A DNA stretch of 8,118 bases from the NCBI GenBank assembly GCA_016199665.1, contig JACQGG010000084.1, positions 1 through 8,118 on the forward strand, read 5' to 3'. This DNA comes from Acidobacteriota bacterium (GTDB lineage: Bacteria > Acidobacteriota > UBA6911 > JACQSX01). Below the pieces are notes generated by a model. The model saw nothing but the letters and a program-made list of their open reading frames with translations, ran no database searches and was not told where the DNA came from. This document shows, one piece after another, positions 1-5,958 of this stretch (position 1 is its first letter; every line of letters starts with the position of its first letter). Both the position numbers and the translations under genes were made by a program.

Positions 1-86
1 CAGAGGTCGCAGCGCGGCAGAGCCGCAACCCTGGCGTGAACGGGGGCGGATTGTGTGGCGTCTCTCCCGAGGCCATGCTGCTGCGA

Positions 87-253
87 GCCCGCCGTTTCTG
101 GGCGGGCGACAGATTCCTGGCACAGGAGCGAAGACTTCCGCTGCCGCCCGCCAAAGAGCGGCGGGCTTTAGACGTCTTGAAGAAGACCGCTCCCAGGGCT
201 CCGCTGCGCTTCGCCCTGGGCCAGTGTCTACTCGCCCGCCCCAGGCGGCGGGC
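87..253. repeat. Hairpin cluster with a recurring GCCCGCC/GGCGGGC stem
   Basis: The same perfect 7-bp stem, GCCCGCC paired with GGCGGGC, occurs three times: 87-93 with 101-107 (7-nt loop), 146-152 with 160-166 (7-nt loop), and 234-240 with 247-253 (6-nt loop). The loop sequences all differ. Between the second and third copies lies another perfect 8-bp stem, CCCAGGGC (192-199) with GCCCTGGG (213-220). A weaker one is GTCTT (174-178) with AAGAC (183-187). Conserved arms with variable loops suggest a mobile or selected palindromic element of REP/BIME type. They could also act as transcription terminators or RNA-stability elements for an unseen upstream gene, but no T-tract follows any of them. 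Confidence 0.65.
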
Positions 254-343
254 TTCTCGCCGACAACCGGGGCCGCCGCATTTTGCGCGCTGACGCCACG
301 GGTCGCCTGAAATCTTCGCGCCATGAAAAGAAACTGACTGTTA

Positions 344-374
344 GCAGTGCAGAGGGCGCAGAGAAAGCGCAGAG
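344..374. repeat. Short GCAGAG-type repeat
   Basis: GCAGAG occurs three times within 26 bases (349-354, 358-363, 369-374). I associate this kind of GCAGAG-rich sequence with dispersed intergenic repeats in acidobacterial and some other soil genomes; that is recalled knowledge and was not searched. It lies just upstream of the gene tail beginning near 394 and may mark the junction where the upstream part of that gene was lost. Confidence 0.4.
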
Positions 375-393
375 TTGCCGCTGTGAGTGGGGC

Positions 394-486
394 TATGACG
401 ACTACAGCCTGAAGGTGGAAAATCTCCCCAAAGCGCCGACGAAACCTGGCCAGCAGGAGTTGTTCGGTGAGGAGGCGGAGGTATGA
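394..486 (+). pseudogene. C-terminal tail of a lost gene
   Basis: The last roughly 30 codons before the TGA at 484-486 read like a real protein end: an acidic start (GYDDYS), then LPKAPTKPGQQELFG and a Glu-rich terminus. The frame stays open back to 283, but that upstream part passes through the GCAGAG repeat and does not look like protein. The stop overlaps the next gene's start as ATGA, the usual sign of translational coupling, so the parent gene was probably the upstream partner of the DUF1016 gene. The style resembles C-termini of restriction-modification or helicase proteins, but the parent family cannot be named from so little. The 5' boundary given is approximate. Confidence 0.4.
471..475 (+). 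promoter_or_regulatory. Ribosome binding site of the DUF1016 gene
   Basis: GGAGG lies 7 nt before the ATG at 483, which supports that start. It sits inside the tail of the preceding reading frame, consistent with coupled translation. Confidence 0.6.
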
Positions 487-794
487 AGCGCAAGGCCGCG
501 CCTTCAGAGCGTCCGTCGCCGGTCTATGAGCGCATCCGGCAGATTCTCGAGTCAGCCAAGGCCAACGTAGCACGCTCCGTCAATTCGACGCAGGTTGTGG
601 CTTACTGGCTCATCGGGCGCGAGATCGTGGAGGAGGAGCAAAAAGGGCAAAGGCGCGCCGATTACGGTGAACGGCTTTTACGTGATCTGGAGGAAAGGCT
701 TCGCAAAGACTTCGGGACGGGTTACTCGTATTCTAACCTCAAGTTCATACGCCAGTTTTACCTCGCCTTTCCTCTTCTTTTGAACGGCGTGGAG
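483..794 (+). pseudogene. Truncated DUF1016 (YhcG-type) N-terminal domain
   Basis: Residues 14-97 match the DUF1016 N-terminal domain found in YhcG-like proteins, which normally carry a PD-(D/E)XK nuclease domain behind it and are about 330-370 aa long. Recognisable blocks are the helix with ILESAK near 21-26, VNSTQVVAYWLIGREIVEEEQ near 33-53, ADYGERLL near 59-66, and the end block SYSNLKFIRQFYLAFP near 82-97. After about residue 97-105 the sequence enters two palindromes and loses all similarity; the frame only ends at 1082 after running out of frame through another gene's fragment. The nuclease half is missing, so this is a broken gene. DUF1016 genes often sit beside restriction-modification and other defence genes, which fits the neighbouring fragments. 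The 3' boundary is set at the first palindrome. Confidence 0.75.
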
Positions 795-856
795 ATTGGC
801 TACGCAGTGCGTAGCCAATTCGGCGGTTCACGAAAAGGCTACGCGCTGCGTGGCAA
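795..856. repeat. Paired palindromes (REP-like) inside broken genes
   Basis: ATTGGCTACGCA (795-806) and TGCGTAGCCAAT (808-819) form a perfect 12-bp inverted repeat around a single G. About 20 bases later GCTACGC (839-845) and GCGTGGC (848-854) form a second, slightly decayed version of the same GGCTACGC hairpin. The pair lies exactly where similarity to DUF1016 ends and similarity to the type III restriction fragment begins. Two related palindromes with a short spacer is the arrangement of REP/BIME units, which are spread by TnpA-REP (RAYT) transposases. No such transposase gene is in the window. Confidence 0.6.
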
Positions 857-1171
857 AACGTCACCGGTGTTAACTCCAACGCTGCCAAGCCGTACCAGGG
901 GCGGGCACTCCATGCCGATCTACTCTACGATCTTGCCAGGCAGGCAGTGCAGCATTTCCTCACTTATCTCTCGAAAGACGATACGCGCAAAGTGCTGCGC
1001 CTTCACCAGCGCGAGATTGCCCGGTTCATCCACGCCCAGATGCAGAACTACTATTGGGAAGACGCCGTCGATTACGAAGTGAAGATCACCAAGGGCTTCA
1101 CCGATTTGAAGGAGAGCGCCTACACGGCCTCTGAGAAGGGGCCGCCGCTCGACTATCGCCAACCACCAGCG
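851..1171 (+). pseudogene. Fragment of a type III restriction enzyme R subunit (helicase)
   Basis: The frame that includes the GTG at 947 stays protein-like well upstream of it, back to about 851. It reads WQNVTGVNSNAAKPYQGR, ALHADLLYDLARQAVQHF, LRLHQREIARFIHAQMQ, YYWEDAVDYEVKITKGF and SAYTASEKGPPLDYRQPP. This resembles the region between the helicase core and the nuclease end of type III restriction endonuclease R subunits, including the YEV..GF..L..SAYT...PPLDYR run I recall from that family. Family members are around 900-1000 aa and only about 107 residues remain, with no Walker A, DEAD-type or PD-(D/E)XK motif. After about 1171 the similarity stops and repeats begin. No start codon belongs to the fragment. 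Identification is from memory of the motif pattern. Confidence 0.6.
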
Positions 1172-1203
1172 GAAATGTGGGGACAGACTACTCAATCAGG
1201 CGG

Positions 1204-1256
1204 GCGCATCCTTGCGGCACTGTCCGAACCGCGCGCGGCAGCAAGCGGCGCGGACA
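1204..1256. repeat. Direct repeat copy 1 with a foldback
   Basis: Bases 1204-1234 recur downstream at 1393-1437. The segment also folds: TGTCCG (1221-1226) pairs with CGGACA (1251-1256), and CCGC (1229-1232) with GCGG (1245-1248). This gives a two-part stem with a 2+2 internal loop and a 12-nt apical loop. Confidence 0.6.
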
Positions 1257-1352
1257 ATGGAACTCGATGCATCCATGAAACCAACGGAATACTGCTGGCC
1301 GCCACAGGGTCACAGAGACCAAACAAGATCGATGGAAGCTCATCATTCCCCG

Positions 1353-1385
1353 CCGCTCGCTTACGCTCGCGGTTCCGTACGGTTA
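1353..1385. repeat. GCTCGC-type dispersed repeat (encodes LAYARGSV)
   Basis: CCGCTCGCTTACGCTCGCGG (1353-1372) followed by TTCCGTACGG contains CGCTCGC twice, spaced by TTA. In one frame it translates as LAYARGSV, a peptide I recall as recurrent in spurious acidobacterial ORFs, so it is probably a dispersed non-coding repeat. It is the main lineage hint in the window. Confidence 0.5.
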
Positions 1386-1392
1386 CAGCCCA

Positions 1393-1437
1393 GCGCATCC
1401 TTGCGGCACTGTCGCAGCGGCACTGTCCGAACCGCGC
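1393..1437. repeat. Direct repeat copy 2 with an internal duplication
   Basis: Bases 1393-1413 match 1204-1224 exactly, and 1417-1437 match 1214-1234 exactly. The 11-base core GCGGCACTGTC is therefore present twice in this copy (1403-1413 and 1417-1427) against once in copy 1. Slippage or repeated insertion at the same core could produce this. Confidence 0.7.
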
Positions 1438-2021
1438 ATGGACTCCGACGTCCCCGGCACAGGGAACCCTGTCCCAACCTACTGGCAGAAGATGCGCGAG
1501 ATCCCATTCGAGTACGGGCTGGGCAGTTTCGCTGCGATCAACAACGCCCTGCTGCGATCTCACCGAGACACGGCTGTCCATGACTTTCTGGACGGCGTGT
1601 GTATCCGGCCTGAGCATCGAGCAAAACTGGCCGATCTAAAGGACCAGGGGTCGAAATCGGACGCCAGGTTGAGGTTTCATCGGGCCACCAATCTGGCCAA
1701 CATCAAATCCCTGCTTATGACCCTGCAGCGCGCTCCACTGACCGAGACGACATTGAGCGGAATCTCCCCAGAAAGGGTTTCATCCAGGAAGAGAGCGATC
1801 ACCGCTATTTCTATTTCTACCACGAGTTTGAGAGGCAGCGAACGGGACCCTTCACATATACCTCGAGGGGTAGCGGATACAAGGTTTATGGAACCCCGTT
1901 GCTCGGTCAGATGAAAACCCAGCTACGGTTGAACACCATCAGGGAAGTCGCGGATCTGTGCAAATGCCCAATCTCCGCCGAAGACTACAACGAGGTGCTC
2001 CGAAAAAACGGTGTATTCTGA
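1438..2021 (+). pseudogene. Frame-disrupted conserved-looking hypothetical gene
   Basis: Two halves look like protein but lie in different frames. In the first frame, from about 1438 to about 1740, the text reads GNPVPTYWQKMREIPFEYGL, then GSFAAINNALLRSHRDTAVH and DFLDGVCIRPEHRAKLADLK, and on to LMTLQRAPLT. In the frame ending at the TGA of 2019-2021, from about 1743, it reads RDDIERNLPRKGFIQEESDH, then RYFYFYHEFERQRTGPFTYT, SRGSGYKVYGTPLLGQMK and a C-terminus ending LRKNGVF. The second half has no ATG, GTG or TTG in frame until 1911, well inside the conserved-looking text. An indel at roughly 1717-1750 is therefore likely, perhaps after the ATG at 1717 in the first frame. The second half could instead be a separate small basic protein of about 95-100 aa whose start was lost. 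I do not recognise either half and assign no function. The position beside restriction remnants suggests a defence-associated or mobile gene. Confidence 0.5.
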
Positions 2022-2063
2022 TTTCGCTCGAGCTGACAACGCCCGTTCTTCCCTGTGCGGCGA
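2022..2063. other. Short convergent gap
   Basis: Forty-two bases separate the end of the broken hypothetical gene from the stop of the minus-strand hydrolase. I see no strong hairpin followed by a T-tract, so no intrinsic terminator can be called. Confidence 0.5.
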
Positions 2064-3104
2064 TCACAGGTGCTTGAGGAAATAGCGGGTAATCAGGTAT
2101 CCGTCGTACCAACTGAATGGAAACATTCCGGTGGTGTAATGGCCGCACGGCAAATCGGCGCGCTCATAAGGGATCCCCCGCCGGCGGTATTCGGAAAAAA
2201 GCTGTTCGGTCAGCTCCGGGAGAAAAGTGGTGTCGTAGCGCGCCGTGATCAGAAGATGCCTCCGATAATTCTCCTTCACCCGCGCGACGAAGCTGTAGGG
2301 ACTGATCGGCAACCAATAGCAACGCAGCTCTTCGAGCGCGATGTGCGGCTCCAGTCCCTGGCGAACAAACCGGGTGGAAAGGCCGGTCCAGACAACATCG
2401 GCAAAATAGTTGCTGACATGATTGAAAACCGCCACTTTGATGTCGGGCTCATGCGCCAGCGCCAGATACCCGATGCAGCTCCCGATGCTGGTCCCCATCA
2501 CTCCGATCCTCTTGAACCCCTGGCGCCGCAGCCAGCGGACCACGGCCCGGACTTCAATGACGGACTGGCGCGACGCGTGAAGCGTTCGCGCCAGATTGGG
2601 ACTCACCATGTAATCGGAGCGCTCGGTCTGGGCCGGCCGCCGCAGGTCATGGTACGGAAGTGAAAGCCGCACCGCGCTGACATCGAAAAAGTTGAAGACC
2701 CGGGCCAGCGCGAAATAGCTTTGCGGCTGCGCATTCCAGTGCGGCAGAATTATGACCGCTCGATCTCCGCCGGATTTCAGAAAGAGCCGCGCCTGGACCC
2801 GGTCGTTGGGGTCGATTCCGCTGGGAAGCGGAGAATGAAAGGTAAGCTGATCGCCCTCGACCCGGAAATCGGGCTCGGCGGGAATCGCAAAGAAGCGGTC
2901 TGAGTTCCGGAGCGCTTCCTCCACAAAAAGGCGCAGCCTCTCGCGGGGCTCTGCGCTTCCATCCAAAGGGAGCCACTCGACCCCGATCTCAAACGGGAGT
3001 ACGCGCCGGTTGGTGTCGCGAAACGAACACTCGCGTTCTTTTTTCTCGATGTACCTTTGAAGCATGCGGTGGAACCGATTTGCTGCTAAATTGACGGTGG
3101 TCAC
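2064..3104 (-). CDS. Alpha/beta hydrolase, ABHD18-like
   Basis: A 346-aa protein with the layout of the ABHD18-type alpha/beta hydrolase family. The nucleophile elbow is GTSIG at 204-208 with Ser206. The likely acid is Asp291 in ARYDTTF, and the likely base is His322 in PCGHYTTG, so the triad looks complete. Before the elbow come VIILPHW (117-123, oxyanion-loop region), RLSLPYHDLRRP (146-157) and a long helix (178-195). No signal peptide or membrane segment is seen, so it is probably a cytoplasmic esterase, lipase or thioesterase-like enzyme of unknown substrate. The GTG at 3104 is 5 bp from the divergent transporter start and has no clear Shine-Dalgarno; the ATG at residue 14 (3065) is an alternative. 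The divergent arrangement suggests shared control with the transporter operon, but a functional link is only inference. Confidence 0.8.
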   Translation of the reverse strand: MTTVNLAANRFHRMLQRYIEKKERECSFRDTNRRVLPFEIGVEWLPLDGSAEPRERLRLFVEEALRNSDRFFAIPAEPDFRVEGDQLTFHSPLPSGIDPNDRVQARLFLKSGGDRAVIILPHWNAQPQSYFALARVFNFFDVSAVRLSLPYHDLRRPAQTERSDYMVSPNLARTLHASRQSVIEVRAVVRWLRRQGFKRIGVMGTSIGSCIGYLALAHEPDIKVAVFNHVSNYFADVVWTGLSTRFVRQGLEPHIALEELRCYWLPISPYSFVARVKENYRRHLLITARYDTTFLPELTEQLFSEYRRRGIPYERADLPCGHYTTGMFPFSWYDGYLITRYFLKHL

Positions 3105-3109
3105 AAGTC

Positions 3110-4513
3110 ATGCTGCGTACGTTGCTGTTCGAGCTGGAGAAACGGGCCTGGCTGGTCGTCAGTCTGCTCGCCGTCGTCGCCATCCAGTTGTCGCCCACTC
3201 CTTCCGGCCTTACCTTTCAGGGGAAGCAGATGCTGGCAATCGTCCTGATGGCCATCATCCTGTATATCACAGAACCGGTTCCGTTGCCTGCGGTTGCGAC
3301 ACTGATCGTGCTGTTGCAGGCCTTCTACCGGATCGCGCCGCCGCAGGAGCTGGCGCGGTCGCTGATGAGCGATTCGCTGCTGTTCATCATCTCGACCCTG
3401 GTTCTTGCCGCCGCCGTCATCAAGCAGAACCTGGATCAAAGACTGCTCTGGTTTCTGCTGAAATTGACCGGCCCCAGCGTTGCAGCCGTGCTTTTTGGAT
3501 TCGTGGTCGTTTGTTCGGTGCTGACCTCCTTTCTCGGAGAATCGGCAACCGCGTCGATCATGCTTCCGGTGGCGCTGGTTCTGATCCAGTTGTTCTCGGA
3601 ACAGACGGGCCACCATCCCCGCTTCGCGTCGGTCCTGCTGTTTGCCATCGCGTTCGGCTGCGCTTACGCCGGCATCGGAACCCCCTCCGGGGGAGCGCGC
3701 AACGCCATCATGCTGGAATACTGGGACCGCCTGGGTGCGGTGCAGGTGTCTTATCTGCAGTGGATTCGATACGGGTATCCGCTGCTGTTGGTGCAGATCC
3801 CGCTGCTCTATCTGGTGGTGCGCCGCTCGTTTCAGTTCGAGGCGGCGAGCCTGCGCGAATCGATGGTGCTGCTGCGGCGCCGGGTGCGCGCCGGCGGAAG
3901 GCTGCATGCGCGCGACTGGCTGACAATTCTTGTGCTGGGGGTCACGATACTCGCCTGGATATTCTTCAGCTCCGCCTGGGGACTGGGCATTCCGGGGATT
4001 TTCGGAGTGAGCCTGATGATGATTTTGGGAATCCTTGACTGGGACGACATCAATCATCGCGTGAATTGGGGGGTGATCCTGTTGTACGCTGGTAGCGTCT
4101 CGATGGGGGTTGGGGTGTACACCAGCGGCGCGGCCGACTGGGTCGGCGTTTCCCTCACTGACTTCCTGAACCGTCACGGCCTGAATCACGGGATGGTCCT
4201 GTTTTTTGCGGTCGGATCCATCGCCATGGCGATGGCCAGCCTGACAGGGACCGCGGCAACGGTGGCCATCCTCGGTCCGGTCGTGCTCCGGCTGAGCGCG
4301 CTGACGCACAACAATCCAGTGATCATGGGAATGGTGCTGGTGGTTACTTCCGCGGCGGCCAATTTTACGCCAATGAGTTCTCCCGCCTGTACCATTGTTT
4401 ATGGAAGCGGTCTGGTTCGGTCCCGCGACTATCTGAGAGTCGGGTGGAAGATGAGCTTGATCTCGTTCGGACTGGTGCTGATCTTCGCCCGCTTTGTCTG
4501 GCCGCACTTGTAA
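3110..4513 (+). CDS. SLC13/DASS-like anion transporter
   Basis: A 467-aa, strongly hydrophobic protein with roughly a dozen membrane segments, the usual length for divalent anion/sodium symporters (di- and tricarboxylates, sulfate). Features in order: ITEPVPLPAVA (53-63) and STLVLAAAV (95-103) early on; the first helical-hairpin region with GESATASIMLPVA (143-155) and GTPSGGARNAI (190-200); a cytoplasmic linker near 238-268; DWDDINHRVNWGVILLYAGS (310-329); and the second hairpin with SLTGTAATVAILGP (377-390), PMSSPACTIVYGSG (421-434) and SRDYLRVGW (438-446). The Ser-Asn-Thr motifs that bind sodium in characterised members are replaced by GES and TGT, so ion coupling and substrate are uncertain. 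GGTGG at 3096-3100 is a plausible but weak ribosome site. It is probably co-transcribed with the stress-protein gene 23 bp downstream. Confidence 0.85.
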   Translation: MLRTLLFELEKRAWLVVSLLAVVAIQLSPTPSGLTFQGKQMLAIVLMAIILYITEPVPLPAVATLIVLLQAFYRIAPPQELARSLMSDSLLFIISTLVLAAAVIKQNLDQRLLWFLLKLTGPSVAAVLFGFVVVCSVLTSFLGESATASIMLPVALVLIQLFSEQTGHHPRFASVLLFAIAFGCAYAGIGTPSGGARNAIMLEYWDRLGAVQVSYLQWIRYGYPLLLVQIPLLYLVVRRSFQFEAASLRESMVLLRRRVRAGGRLHARDWLTILVLGVTILAWIFFSSAWGLGIPGIFGVSLMMILGILDWDDINHRVNWGVILLYAGSVSMGVGVYTSGAADWVGVSLTDFLNRHGLNHGMVLFFAVGSIAMAMASLTGTAATVAILGPVVLRLSALTHNNPVIMGMVLVVTSAAANFTPMSSPACTIVYGSGLVRSRDYLRVGWKMSLISFGLVLIFARFVWPHL

Positions 4514-4536
4514 GCCGTAATTGTTGGACACTGAAC

Positions 4537-5457
4537 ATGCATCTGCTGGTCTGTATCGGCGGCGAAACTTATTCCAGGGGAACCCTGGTGCTGGCGGCTG
4601 AGTTTGCGGTGCGCCTGGGCGCCGATCTTTCCGTTCTGTACGTAGGACGTGCGGTCTCGCAGTTGCATCAGAAAGAGGTTCAGATTGCCAAGGAGAAACT
4701 GGCCGGCTGGATGATCGAGACGACGGAGATGAAAGTTCTCAACTCGGCGCAGGCGATCCTGCGCGAGATCGGATTGCTGCAAGTGGATGCGGGGGGGAAG
4801 GCGGAAGTCCGGCACGGTCTGAAGTCGGACATCTCAGGCGCCTTTGAGTTGCATCTCTACGGAAGCGAGGGTCGGAATGTCCGCCTTCGCTACCGCGAAG
4901 GCGAGATCGTCGACAACATCCGAAGAGAGACCGAGCAGATCTCCTATGACATGGTTTTTGTCGGCGCCAGCCAGAAGCGGCGCCTGGTGCACCGCATTTT
5001 GCAGTTCGTGCCGATCAGCACCATGATCATCAAGCAGCATGCAACCCTTCCGAACCGGATTCTCCTCTGCGTCAAGAAATCGCCCTCTTCCCGGCCCGCC
5101 GTCTGGTTCACGCTGCAGGCGGCACGGCTGCTGCGCATGCCGGTGGAACTGCTGGCAACGGCGCGCCTTCCCGCCGGCGCCGCCCGCCTGACCGGGCTGA
5201 TCGAGCACTATGTGAAGCTGTGCGAGCGATTCAAGATCCCCTGCACCAGTTCGGTCCGGATCGGGAGCGCCCACGAAGTCATCCTGCGGGCGGCCACGCC
5301 GGAGCATCTGGTGGTGCTCGGTTCTGCCGGAACGGGCCAGATCCGGCAATACCTGTTTGGAAGCCTCCCCATCTGGGTCTCTCAAAAGGTCAGCGCTTCG
5401 GTGCTGGTAGTCAAGCAGGAAGACAGGCAGGGCCTGCGGAGTCTGTTCCGGAAATAG
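4537..5457 (+). CDS. Tandem-domain universal stress protein (UspA family)
   Basis: A 306-aa cytoplasmic protein with two Usp domains. Domain 1 (about 1-167) starts with MHLLVCIGGETYSRGTLVLA and ends with YDMVFVGASQKRR (137-149) and STMIIK, but its nucleotide-binding loop is degenerate. Domain 2 (about 171-293) starts NRILLCVKKS and contains GSAGTGQIRQYLFGS (262-276), an exact fit to the ATP-binding pattern G-x2-G-x9-G-S, followed by SASVLVVK. Domain 1 is longer than usual, with an insertion near 65-125 containing LREIG and GGKAEVRHGLK. I chose the ATG at 4537 because the Usp beta-1 strand begins right there; the frame is open back to 4444, but that part overlaps the transporter gene. Pairing with an SLC13-like permease suggests the protein senses energy or nucleotide state for the transporter, which is inference. 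Confidence 0.85.
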   Translation: MHLLVCIGGETYSRGTLVLAAEFAVRLGADLSVLYVGRAVSQLHQKEVQIAKEKLAGWMIETTEMKVLNSAQAILREIGLLQVDAGGKAEVRHGLKSDISGAFELHLYGSEGRNVRLRYREGEIVDNIRRETEQISYDMVFVGASQKRRLVHRILQFVPISTMIIKQHATLPNRILLCVKKSPSSRPAVWFTLQAARLLRMPVELLATARLPAGAARLTGLIEHYVKLCERFKIPCTSSVRIGSAHEVILRAATPEHLVVLGSAGTGQIRQYLFGSLPIWVSQKVSASVLVVKQEDRQGLRSLFRK

Positions 5458-5460
5458 CAA

Positions 5461-5892
5461 TCAGAACGCGCCGATGAAGTGCTCCAGATGCGGCGGCGCC
5501 TGCGGCGGGAAAGTGATTGCCACGATATCGAATCGAATGGGACAGCGATCCAAGCCGTAACGGTGGCAGAAGGCGCCTGCCAGGCGCACCAGTTGCTCCT
5601 GCTTTCCGGAGTTGACGGCCAGTTGCGGCGCAAAGCCGTCCTGGTGGCTGCGGCTCTTGACTTCCACAAACACCAACGTCTGCTGATCATAAGCGATCAG
5701 GTCGATTTCGCCGTTGGCAATGTGAAAATTCCGCGCCACCACGTCATACCCCTTGTTCAGCAAGAACCTCAATGCTTCGGTCTCGCCGGTCTGGCCGAGC
5801 TTCGGCAGGAAGCGGCGCTTCCATCTGCCGGCCTCACCGTGAAGCAGCCGTTTCACCCTGCGCCTCCATGTTTTCCAGCTTTGCCGCATCAT
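5461..5892 (-). CDS. YraN/UPF0102 family endonuclease-like protein
   Basis: A 143-aa protein. Its core matches the UPF0102 (YraN) family: GETEALRFLLNKGYDVVARN (36-55), NGEIDLIAYD (60-69) and LVFVEVKSR (73-81), then AVNSGKQEQLVRLAGAF (92-108) and IRFDIVAI (119-126). Glu62, Asp64, Glu77 and Lys79 form the PD-(D/E)XK-type nuclease core typical of the family, which resembles Holliday-junction resolvases; its cellular role is not settled. The family usually begins about 10-15 residues before the GE motif. Here a basic extension of about 35 residues precedes it, including the block RRRVKRLLH, and no later Met offers an alternative, so the MM start at 5892 is kept. No clear Shine-Dalgarno precedes it. 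Its stop is only 3 bp from that of the convergent stress-protein gene. Confidence 0.88.
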   Translation of the reverse strand: MMRQSWKTWRRRVKRLLHGEAGRWKRRFLPKLGQTGETEALRFLLNKGYDVVARNFHIANGEIDLIAYDQQTLVFVEVKSRSHQDGFAPQLAVNSGKQEQLVRLAGAFCHRYGLDRCPIRFDIVAITFPPQAPPHLEHFIGAF

Positions 5893-5958
5893 AGCCAGTA
5901 TCTGCCGGTTCTTGTGTACTCAACCCGGCTCTTCCCGGAATTGCGATTGTCGGATGAC

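Larger units (their letters stand above)
1..393. other. Gene-free stretch with hairpin repeats
   Basis: I see no believable gene here. The two overlapping plus-strand reading frames (36-293 and 53-310) are rich in Arg, Ala and Pro, resemble no family I know, and run straight through a cluster of inverted repeats. They are best explained as open frames in GC-rich DNA. The stretch contains the hairpin cluster at 87-253 and the GCAGAG-type repeat at 344-374, both listed separately. The remaining bases, including 1-80 and 260-340, show nothing I can name. Confidence 0.6.
1172..1437. other. Repeat-bearing stretch without a gene
   Basis: Reading frames here have no resemblance to known proteins. 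The stretch begins with TGGGGACAGACTACT (1177-1191), a sequence style common in dispersed repeats near REP-associated transposases. It also holds a direct repeat (1204-1234 and 1393-1437) and a GCTCGC-type repeat (1353-1385), listed separately. The interval 1257-1345 shows nothing I can name. Confidence 0.5.

Noticed and set aside
36..310. Two overlapping plus-strand frames of about 85 codons
   Set aside because: They run through the three hairpins, have no ribosome site, and have the Arg/Ala/Pro-rich composition expected of random GC-rich DNA.
87..374. CRISPR array or tandem repeat array
   Set aside because: The repeated stems are only 7 bp, lie 59 and 88 bases apart, and have no constant full-length repeat or spacer structure. 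No cas gene is present.
2055..2663. Plus-strand frame of 202 codons within the hydrolase region
   Set aside because: It is antisense to the ABHD18-like gene, whose catalytic triad and fold motifs are clear on the minus strand.
3091..3096. TTGACG as the -35 box of the transporter operon
   Set aside because: At normal spacing the -10 box would fall inside the coding sequence, after the ATG, and no suitable hexamer is there.
3101..4531. Minus-strand open frame of 476 codons opposite the transporter gene
   Set aside because: Its translation is dominated by Gln, His, Arg and Asp with no hydrophobic core or motif. It mirrors the codon pattern of the membrane protein on the other strand, whose family match is clear.
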